A stretch of 64,000 nucleotides of DNA from assembly GCA_023055505.1 (NCBI GenBank), contig JALIRH010000076.1:1624001-1688000 (forward strand). Direction: 5' to 3'. Source of the DNA: Callipepla californica brunnescens (lineage: Eukaryota > Chordata > Aves > Galliformes > Odontophoridae). Below the pieces are notes generated by a model. The model had not been told where the DNA came from, did not search any database, and saw only the letters and a list, made by a program, of their open reading frames with translations. The position numbers and the translations under genes are program-made. Below are positions 54,201 through 64,000 of the stretch, one piece after another (within the stretch, counting starts at the first letter, position 1; each line of letters begins with the position of its first letter).

Positions 54201-56247
54201 AGCAGTAGGTTTAGGTTTAGGTTTAGGTTTAGGATTCCATTTGTATTTATTGATCGAGGTTGGGTTAGTTGGAGTGTAAAGGTCAGAGTAGGGTTAGGCC
54301 TTGGGATAGGGTTAAGGTTTGGAATAGGATTAGGATTCAAATGATGTTACGGGTTGGTGTTAGGGTTAGGGAAAGGTTAGGATCAGGGTTGAGGTCAGGG
54401 TTAGGTATAGGAAAAGGGTTAGTGTTAGGGCTAGGGCAATTGGAAGGGTTAGGCTTAGGCTTAGATATTAGGGTTAGGTTTAGGCGGAGGTTTGGTTCGA
54501 GTGTCAGGGTGAGAGAAGGGGTAGGCCTGGGGTTTGGTTTTGGGTTACATCATACAAATCATCCCATACATTAGCTGGGGTGGGAGGTGCAAGGAACAGC
54601 CAGCAAAGTGCTGAGTTCATTCCAATCAGAGGACCTGAAGATCGGGTAGCTACTATCAAACCGTTTGTGTTGCCAATTCCGATGATATTTATGGGGCCCT
54701 GATGTTATGGTTCAGTGGGGAGTCACTATCAAGTCCAAACCCAATCCAAACCCCAAACCTACTCCTATTCCTAAACCTTATCTTAACCCTAAACCAAACC
54801 CAAACCCAAGGCCCTCCCCTTCTCTCAGCCTAACACTCAAACTAACCTAAACCCGAAACTAACCCTACATTTATCCTAATCTTATCCATATTCTAAGGCC
54901 TAACCCTACTCTGACCAGAAAGCTCATGTTGTCTAAAATCTACCCCTTACCTAAAACCTAAATCGACAAAAAAACCTAACCCGAAACCTCAACCTAACTC
55001 TTCTCCTAACTAGAACACCAGCACTTCACCTTACCCTAACTGGAAACCTAGGACTAAATCCTTACCTTGTCCAGAACCCTATTCCTAACCCAAACCAGAA
55101 TTCTAACCTCTACCCTAACCAAAACCCTTCCCCTAAACCTAAACCTAATGCTACCCTCAACCAAACCCTAGCCCTAAATCCTACCCTAAAACCAACACCA
55201 CGTTTAAGCTCAAACCTCAAGCCTCAAAGAAAGCATCAGATTACCGCAGATCTCACCTAACACTAACCCCAATCCAATCCCTACTACTAACCCCAAACCC
55301 AATCCAAACACCAAAACTATTCCTATTCCTAAACCTAACACTAAGCCAGAACCAAACCCAAGGCCTACCCCTTCTCTCAGCCTGACACTCAAACTAACCT
55401 AGACCTGAACGCAACGATAAATCAAATACTAAAACTCACCCTTAGCCAAGGCCCTTTTAGGACCCTTCCCTGGTCCTAAAACTAAAGAGAACCCTTCATC
55501 TACATCCCTAACCCTTACCCTAAACCTAAATCTACACCAAAACCTAACCCTAACCCTAACATGTCTTCTAACTGTAAAACTAACGCTTCACCTAACCCGA
55601 ACTAAAACCCCAGGACTAAACCTTACCTAACACCTAGCTATATTCCTAACCCTATCCTGAAACCTAACGTTAACCCTAACCCTAAAAACAACTTGGAACC
55701 AAACCCTAACCCTAACCTAACCCTTATCAGAACCCTAAATCTAATCCTAACCGTTACCTCAATTGAACTCCAATTCTTCCTGAAATCTAAATGGGACCTT
55801 AAAACCAACCCCAGATTGAAGCCCAACCCTAAACCTAACACAAAGCATTAGATTACCACAGCCATCACCTAACTCTAACCCCAGCCTTAACGCTAATACT
55901 ATCCCAAACACTATTCCAATTCCTAAACCCAACACAAACCCAAAAACACAAAGCCTACAATTCTCACAGCCTAACACTGAAAGGAAACCTAAATCTTACC
56001 CTAACTCTAAAACTAATCCAAAGCATGACCACAATTTAAACTCTAAATCTACCTTCAAACTAAAGCTGACCCTAACACCAACCTCAAGTAAAAGCCCAAC
56101 CCTAAGCCTAACACAAAGCATTAGATTACCACAACGCTCACCTAACTTCTAACCCCCACCCTAACACTAATACTAAAGCAATCAGATTCCAAATACTAAC
56201 CCAATTCCTATTCTGAAACCCAAAACTATTCCAAAAACAAACCCAAG
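51291..56247. repeat. Subtelomeric unit, tandem copy B (4957 bp)
   Basis: The unit is defined by GCCTAACCTTTCTCTCACCC at 51291, 56248 and 61734. Copy B runs CCCTAA block, switch to TTAGGG near 53058, retroviral remnant 54545-54735, then C-rich unit DNA. It differs from copy C mainly by a shorter CCCTAA block (1968 versus 2497 bp between landmarks). No gene is present; long frames are repeat translations. Confidence 0.9.
54545..54735 (+). pseudogene. 190-bp retroviral pro remnant in copy B
   Basis: From TACATCATACAAATCATCCC to GGGAGTCACTATCAAGT this equals 2127-2315 of ERV-1, then breaks off to CCAAACCCAATCC repeat. It lies exactly where TTAGGG orientation ends and CCCTAA orientation begins. 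Confidence 0.85.
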
Positions 56248-59200
56248 GCCTAACCTTTCTCTCACCCTAACAATCAAAGAAAACCTATTCCTAAACCTAA
56301 TCCTAAATCTAGTCCTAACCCTAACCCTCACCCTTAATCTAACCCCAACCCCCACCCAGAAGCTAACACTTAGCATTGTACAATACCTAAACGTACCCCT
56401 AATCCTTATCACTAAACCTAAAAGGAACCTGAAACATAGTGCTAAATCCGAACCCTAACCCTGAAGACTAACGCTAACAATGAACCAAATCCTATACCTT
56501 TTCCTTCCTCCAAATTGATTCCTAGCACTAACCCTAACCCTACATTAACCCTATCCTAACCCTAACCCTAACCCTAGCCCTAAACTACATTAACCCTAAC
56601 CCTAACCCTAACCCTAACCCTAGCCCTAACCTAACTCTAACCCTAACCCTAACCCTAAACCTAATGCTAACCCTTACCCTACCCTAACCCTAACCCTACC
56701 ATACCCTAATCCTAACCTACCCTAACCCTAACCCTAAACCTAACCCTAACCCTAATTCCTAACCCTTACCTTAACTGTATCACAATCCCTATCCTAATTC
56801 TTACCCTAACCCTAACCCTTACCTAACCCTAACCCTAACCCTAACCCTAACTCTAACCTTAACCCTAACCCTAACCCTAACCTAACCCTAACCCTAATCC
56901 TAACCCTAACCCTAACTCTAATTCCTAACCCTTACCTTAACTGTATCACAATCCCTATCCTAATTCTTACCTTAACCCTAACCCTTACCTAGCCCTAACC
57001 CTAACCCTAACCCTAACTCTCACCTTAACCCTAACCCTAACCCTAACCTAACCCTAACCCTAACCCTAACCCTAACCCTAACCCTAACCCTAACCCTAAC
57101 CCTAACCCTAAACCTAATGCTAACCCTTACCCTACCCTAACCCTAACCCTAACCCTAACCCTAAGCATACCCTAACCGTAACCCTAACCCTAACCCTAAC
57201 CATAACCCTAACCCTAACCCTAACCCTAACCCTAACCTCAACCCTAACCCTAACTCTAACCTTAACCCTCAACCTAACAATAAATTTAACCCTAACCCTA
57301 ACACTAACCCTAACCCTAATTTTACCCTAACCCTAAGCATACCCTAACCCTAACCCTAACCCTAACCCTAACCCCAACCCTAACCTAACCCTAACCCTAA
57401 CCCTAACCCTAACCCTACCCTAACCCTAACCCTAACCCTAACCCTAACCTAACCCTAACCCTAACCCTAACCCTAACCCTACCCTAACCCTAACCCTAAC
57501 CCTAACCCTAACCCTAACCCTAACCCTAACCCTAACCCTAACAATAAATTTAACCTTAACCCTAACCCTAACCCTAACCCTACCCTAACCCTAACCCTAA
57601 CCCTAACCCTAACCCTAACCCTAACCCTAACCCTACCCTAACCCTAACCCTAACCCTAACCCTAACCCTTACCCTAACCCTAGCCTAACCCAAACCCTAA
57701 CCCTAACCCTACACTAACCCTACCCCTAACCCTACTTTACCCTAACCCTAATCCCAACACTAACTCTAACTTTATTCCTTACCCTAACACTAATCCAATC
57801 CCGAACCCTAACCCTAATCCTAGCCCTAACTCTAACTTTATTCGTAACCCTACCCCTAATCCAAACAATAACCCTTACCCTAATCAAACCCTATCCCTAT
57901 TCCTAACCCTTACCCTAACCGTATCACAATCCCTATCCTAACTCTTACCATAACCCAAACCCTAACCTAACCCTAACCCTAACCCTAACCCTATCCCTAA
58001 CCCTTACCCTAACCCTAACCCTAACCCTACCCTAACCTTAACTCTACCCTAACCGTATCCCTACCCTAACCCTAACCCTAATCCTAGCCCTTACTCTAAC
58101 TTTATTCCTAACCCTACCCCTGATCCAAACACTAACCCTAACCTTAATGTAACCCTAACCCTATTCCTAACCCTTACCCTAACTGTATCCCATTCCCTAT
58201 CCTAACTCTTACCATAACCCTAACCCTGATGCTAATGCTAACCCTAACCCTGAATCTAACCCTTACCCTAACCCTATCCCTTACCCAGAAGCTAACACTT
58301 AGCGTTGTACAATACCTAACCGTACCCTAACCCTATCCCTAAACCTAAAAGGAACCCAAACTCTAACCCTAAATCTGTCCCTGAGCCTAACCTTCAACCT
58401 TACCCTAACCTTAACCCTAACCCTGTTCCATTCTCTAAACATATCTGTAAGCATTACCTTCATCCTAACTCGAACTCTACCCTAACCCTATCCCTTTGAC
58501 CCCAACACAAAACCCAGATTGAGCCTGACCCTAACCTAGGTAGCATAAAGTGTATGTAGGGTGAATTTGAGTTTTAGGGTCAAAGTTAAATTGTTAGTTT
58601 TAGGGTTAGGGTGAAGGATTGCTTTAGTTCTAGTATTAGGGTGTTTGGGGTTAGGGTTAGGGTAAGGATTTTGGAGTGGATTAGGTTTAGGGTCAGGTTT
58701 GGGGGAGTTTTGGGGTTAGGGTTAGATTTAGGATTAGGGTTAGCAAAAAAGGTGTTTTAGTTTTAGTTTAGGTTAGTGCTAGGATTAGGTTGAGTGTTCT
58801 TGTGAAGTTTAGGTTTAGGGTTAGGTTTAGGTTTAGATTGAGGTTTAGGGTAAGGAGTAGGGTTAATTTGACTTTTAGGGTCAGAGTAGAGTTAAGTCGT
58901 GTTAGGGTTAAGGTTAAGAACAGGATTCAGATTCCAATTAGGTTTTGGGTTCCTACTAGGGATAGGCCTCAAATTAGTGTTAAGGTTAGGGTTAGGGTTA
59001 GGTATAGGGAAAGGGTTAGTGTTAAGGCCAGGGCAAGTGTATGGTTTAGGGTAAAGATTGGATTTAGGGTTAGGTTTAGATGTAGGTTTGGTTTGATCGT
59101 TAGGGTGTGAGAAGGCACCGGCCTTGGATTTCATTTGGAGATTGGGTAAGGTTTAGGAATAGGAATAACATTGGTGTTTAAAAGATGATTAGTGTTAGTA

Positions 59201-61733
59201 TTAGGGATAGGGTTACGGTTAGAGTTTAGTTAGGGTTGTTAGTTTTAGAGTGAGGGATAGGGGTATGGTTTGGTCTAGTACTTGGGTTAGGGTTTGGGAT
59301 AGTCCTAGCATTAGTGTTAGGGTTAGGGTTCCGTTAGGGTTGTGGTAATCTGATGCTAGGTGTCGGGATTAGGGTTGTGCTTAAATGTGGGTTTGGTTTG
59401 AGGGTCAGAGTTAGGGTTAGGGTAGAGTTAGAATTAGGGTAAGAGTTAGGATTAGGTTTAGGATTAGGATAAAGATTAGGTTAGGATTAGTGTTGGCTTT
59501 AGGGTTGTGTCTGGGAGAAGGGTTAGTGTTAGGGATAGACTTAGGGTAAGAGTAAGTGTTAGGAATAGGCATAGGTTTTGGGAAAGTTTCAGAGTTTGGA
59601 CTGGATTTATGATTAGGGTTAGGGACAAAGATTTTTTGAGATTTGTGATTAGATTTAGGGAGAAAAGTAGGCTGACTTGTGGTGTTAGCAGTAGGTTTAG
59701 GTTTAGGTTTAGGTTTAGGATTCCATTTGTATTTATTGATCGAGGTTGGGTTAGTTGGAGTGTAAAGGTCAGAGTAGGGTTAGGCCTTGGGATAGGGTTA
59801 AGGTTTGGAATAGGATTAGGATTCAAATGATGTTACGGGTTGGTGTTAGGGTTAGGGAAAGGTTAGGATCAGGGTTGAGGTCAGGGTTAGGTATAGGAAA
59901 AGGGTTAGTGTTAGGGCTAGGGCAATTGGAAGGGTTAGGCTTAGGCTTAGATATTAGGGTTAGGTTTAGGCGGAGGTTTGGTTCGAGTGTCAGGGTGAGA
60001 GAAGGGGTAGGCCTGGGGTTTGGTTTTGGGTTACATCATACAAATCATCCCATACATTAGCTGGGGTGGGAGGTGCAAGGAACAGCCAGCAAAGTGCTGA
60101 GTTCATTCCAATCAGAGGACCTGAAGATCGGGTAGCTACTATCAAACCGTTTGTGTTGCCAATTCCGATGATATTTATGGGGCCCTGATGTTATGGTTCA
60201 GTGGGGAGTCACTATCAAGTCCAAACCCAATCCAAACCCCAAACCTACTCCTATTCCTAAACCTTATCTTAACCCTAAACCAAACCCAAACCCAAGGCCC
60301 TCCCCTTCTCTCAGCCTAACACTCAAACTAACCTAAACCCGAAACTAACCCTACATTTATCCTAATCTTATCCATATTCTAAGGCCTAACCCTACTCTGA
60401 CCAGAAAGCTCATGTTGTCTAAAATCTACCCCTTACCTAAAACCTAAATCGACAAAAAAACCTAACCCGAAACCTCAACCTAACTCTTCTCCTAACTAGA
60501 ACACCAGCACTTCACCTTACCCTAACTGGAAACCTAGGACTAAATCCTTACCTTGTCCAGAACCCTATTCCTAACCCAAACCAGAATTCTAACCTCTACC
60601 CTAACCAAAACCCTTCCCCTAAACCTAAACCTAATGCTACCCTCAACCAAACCCTAGCCCTAAATCCTACCCTAAAACCAACACCACGTTTAAGCTCAAA
60701 CCTCAAGCCTCAAAGAAAGCATCAGATTACCGCAGATCTCACCTAACACTAACCCCAATCCAATCCCTACTACTAACCCCAAACCCAATCCAAACACCAA
60801 AACTATTCCTATTCCTAAACCTAACACTAAGCCAGAACCAAACCCAAGGCCTACCCCTTCTCTCAGCCTGACACTCAAACTAACCTAGACCTGAACGCAA
60901 CGCTAAATCAAATACTAAAACTCACCCTTAGCCAAGGCCCTTTTAGGACCCTTCCCTGGTCCTAAAACTAAAGAGAACCCTTCATCTACATCCCTAACCC
61001 TTACCCTAAACCTAAATCTACACCAAAACCTAACCCTAACCCTAACATGTCTTCTAACTGTAAAACTAACGCTTCACCTAACCCGAACTGAAACCCCAGG
61101 ACTAAACCTTACCTAACACCTAGCTATATTCCTAACCCTATCCTGAAACCTAACGTTAACCCTAACCCTAAAAACAACTTGGAACCAAACCCTAACCCTA
61201 ACCTAACCCTTATCAGAACCCTAAATCTAATCCTAACCGTTACCTCAATTTAACTCCAATTCTTCCTGAAATCTAAATGGGACCTTAAAACCAACCCCAG
61301 ATTGAAGCCCAACCCTAAACCTAACACAAAGCATTAGATTACCACAGCCATCACCTAACTCTAACCCCAGCCTTAACGCTAATACTATCCCAAACACTAT
61401 TCCAATTCCTAAACCCAACACAAACCCAAAAACACAAAGCCTACAATTCTCACAGCCTAACACTGAAAGGAAACCTAAATCTTACCCTAACTCTAAAACT
61501 AATCCAAAGCATGACCACAATTTAAACTCTAAATCTACCTTCAAACTAAAGCTGACCCTAACACCAACCTCAAGTAAAAGCCCAACCCTAAGCCTAACAC
61601 AAAGCATTAGATTACCACAACGCTCACCTAACTTCTAACCCCCACCCTAACACTAATACTAAAGCAATCAGATTCCAAATACTAACCCAATTCCTATTCT
61701 GAAACCCAAAACTATTCCAAAAACAAACCCAAG
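56248..61733. repeat. Subtelomeric unit, tandem copy C (5486 bp)
   Basis: This complete copy matches copy B almost base for base outside the CCCTAA block. The part from the GTTAGCA landmark to the next unit start is 2989 bp in both copies (53259 to 56248; 58745 to 61734). Copy C holds the cleanest CCCTAA runs of the window (about 57044-57112 and 57485-57540). No gene is present. Confidence 0.9.
60031..60221 (+). pseudogene. 190-bp retroviral pro remnant in copy C
   Basis: Same content and same breakpoints as 54545-54735, shifted by 5486 bp, and equal to 2127-2315 of ERV-1 up to the break. Confidence 0.85.
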
Positions 61734-64000
61734 GCCTAACCTTTCTCTCACCCTAACAATCAAAGAAAACCTATTCCTAAACCTAATCCTAAATCTAGTC
61801 CTAACCCTAACCCTCACCCTTAATCTAACCCCAACCCCCACCCAGAAGCTAACACTTAGAATTGTACAATACCTAAACGTACCCCTAATCCTTATCACTA
61901 AACCTAAAAGGAACCTGAAACATAGTGCTAAATCCGAACCCTAACCCTGAAGACCAACGCTAACAATGAACCAATTCCTATACCTTTTCCTTCCTCCAAA
62001 TTGATTCCTAGCACTAACCCTAACCCTACATTAACCCTAACCCTAACCCTAACCCTAGCCCTAACCTAACTCTAACCCTAACCCTAACCCTAAACCTAAT
62101 GCTAACCCTTACCCTACCCTAACCCTAACCCTACCATACCCTAACCCTAACCTACCCTAACACTAACCCTAACCCTAACCCTAATTCCTAACCCTTACCT
62201 TAACTGTATCACAATCCCTATCCTAATTCTTACCCTAACCCTAACCCTTACCTAACCCTAACCCTAACCCTAACCCTAACTCTAACCTTAACCCTAACCC
62301 TAACCCTAACCTAACCCTAACCCTAATCCTAACCCTAACCCTAACTCTAATTCCTAACCCTTACCTTAACTGTATCACAATCCCTATCCTAATTCTTACC
62401 TTAACCCTAACCCTTACCTAACCCTAACCCTAACCCTAACTCTCACCTTAACCCTAACCCTAACCCTAACCTAACCCTAACCCTAACCCTAACCCTAACC
62501 GTAACCGTAACCGTAACCGTAACCCTAACCCTAACCCTAACCCTAACCTCAACCCTAACCCTAACTCTAACCTTAACCCTCAACCTAACAATAAATTTAA
62601 CCCTAACCCTAACACTAACCCTAACCCTAATTTTACCCTAACCCTAAGCATACCCTAACCCTAACCCTAACCCTAACCCTAACCCCAACCCTAACCTAAC
62701 CCTAACCCTAACCCTAACCCTAACCCTACCCTAACCCTAACCCTAACCCTAACCCTAACCCTAACCCTAACCCTAACAATAAATTTAACCTTAACCCTAA
62801 CCCTAACCCTAACCTAACCCTAACCCTAACCCTAACCCTAACCCTAACCCTAACCCTAACCCTACCCTAACTCTAACCCTAACCCTAACCCTTACCCTAA
62901 CCCTAGCCTAACCCAAACCCTAACCCTAACCCTACCCTAACCCTAACCCTAACCCTAACCCTACCCCTAACCCTACTTTACCCTAACCCTAATCCCAACA
63001 CTAACTCTAACTTTATTCCTTACCCTAACACTAATCCAATCACGAACCCTAACCCTAATCCTAGCCCTAACTCTAACTTTATTCGTAACCCTACCCCTAA
63101 TCCAAACAATAACCCTTACCCTAATCAAACCCTATCCCTATTCCTAACCCTTACCCTAACCGTATCACAATCCCTATCCTAACTCTTACCATAACCCAAA
63201 CCCTAACCTAACCCTAACCCTAACCCTAACCCTATCCCTAACCCTTACCCTAACCCTAACCCTACCCTAACCTTAACTCTACCCTAACCGTATCCCTACC
63301 CTAACCCTAACCCTAATCCTAGCCCTTACTCTAACTTTATTCCTAACCCTACCCCTGATCCAAACACTAACCCTAACCTTAATGTAACCCTAACCCTATT
63401 CCTAACCCTTACCCTAACTGTATCCCATTCCCTATCCTAACTCTTACCATAACCCTAACCCTGATGCTAATGCTAACCCTAACCCTGAATCTAACCCTTA
63501 CCCTAACCCTATCCCTTACCCAGAAGCTAACACTTAGCGTTGTACAATACCTAACCGTACCCTAACCCTATCCCTAAACCTAAAAGGAACCCAAACTCTA
63601 ACCCTAAATCTGTCCCTGAGCCTAACCTTCAACCTTACCCTAACCTTAACCCTAACCCTGTTCCATTCTCTAAACATATCTGTAAGCATTACCTTCATCC
63701 TAACTCGAACTCTACCCTAACCCTATCCCTTTGACCCCAACACAAAACCCAGATTGAGCCTGACCCTAACCTAGGTAGCATAAAGTGTATGTAGGGTGAA
63801 TTTGAGTTTTAGGGTCAAAGTTAAATTGTTAGTTTTAGGGTTAGGGTGAAGGATTGCTTTAGTTCTAGTATTAGGGTGTTTGGGGTTAGGGTTAGGGTAA
63901 GGATTTTGGAGTGGATTAGGTTTAGGGTCAGGTTTGGGGGAGTTTTGGGGTTAGGGTTAGATTTAGGATTAGGGTTAGCAAAAAAGTTGTTTTAGTTTTA
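61734..64000. repeat. Subtelomeric unit, tandem copy D (cut by window end)
   Basis: This copy starts like B and C, has its own CCCTAA length (2246 bp to the GTTAGCA landmark at 63980) and switches to TTAGGG near 63785. It includes a short run of CCGTAA variant units at 62499-62522. The array likely continues beyond the window. Confidence 0.9.

Noticed and set aside
57041..57113. True chromosome terminus
   Set aside because: Clean CCCTAA runs are short and followed by unit DNA on both sides; the end of the chromosome is not in the window.

Overview
This window looks like subtelomeric or terminal heterochromatin DNA of a bird, most likely a galliform such as chicken. The reasons are long tracts of degenerate TTAGGG/CCCTAA repeats, several G-rich minisatellites, a CR1-type LINE fragment, avian-type endogenous retroviruses (one resembling the chicken ENS-1/ERNI family), and one host gene fragment with vertebrate introns. 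There is no bacterial gene structure. Most long open frames are translations of short tandem repeats and are not genes. Species and chromosome are inferred, not read from the sequence.

Layout. 1-2117: a telomere-like block that switches from CCCTAA to TTAGGG near 640. 2118-6495: a 5'-truncated, decayed alpha/beta-like retrovirus with a 3' LTR. 6496-10690: GGGTC, CCCCACA and GACCCC minisatellites around a CpG-rich promoter-like patch (9346-9715). 10697-12300: a copy of the subtelomeric unit carrying a solo LTR with perfect 5-bp target duplications. 12301-22690: about 10 kb of degenerate CCCTAA repeats with an internal 795-bp tandem duplication. 22691-28420: an AATGTCAGA/AATGTCACA minisatellite with two LTR-like insertions, each with 5-bp target duplications. 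28421-38780: a GCAGCTATGGG minisatellite split by a CpG island (32476-33340). 38781-43205: a minus-strand ENS-like provirus truncated in RNase H, followed by an antisense CR1 fragment. 43741-47325: an island of normal DNA with four spliceable exons of an exportin-1 (XPO1/CRM1)-like gene. 47326-48700: TTAGGG-type repeats. 48711-51290: a third retrovirus (LTR, tRNA-His primer site, gag, start of protease). 51291-64000: a tandem array of a subtelomeric unit (periods 4957 and 5486 bp, last copy cut by the window end).

How it fits together. The same unit occurs at 1-2316/10697-12300 and in the tandem array. The array copies keep only about 190 bp of the first retrovirus, at a junction where TTAGGG meets CCCTAA, so the copies share a history. 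The part between two landmarks is exactly 2989 bp in both complete copies, while the CCCTAA part varies (1968, 2497, 2246 bp). Nothing here forms an operon or pathway. Protein-coding content is three broken retroviruses, a CR1 fragment, the XPO1-like exons and perhaps first exons at the CpG islands.
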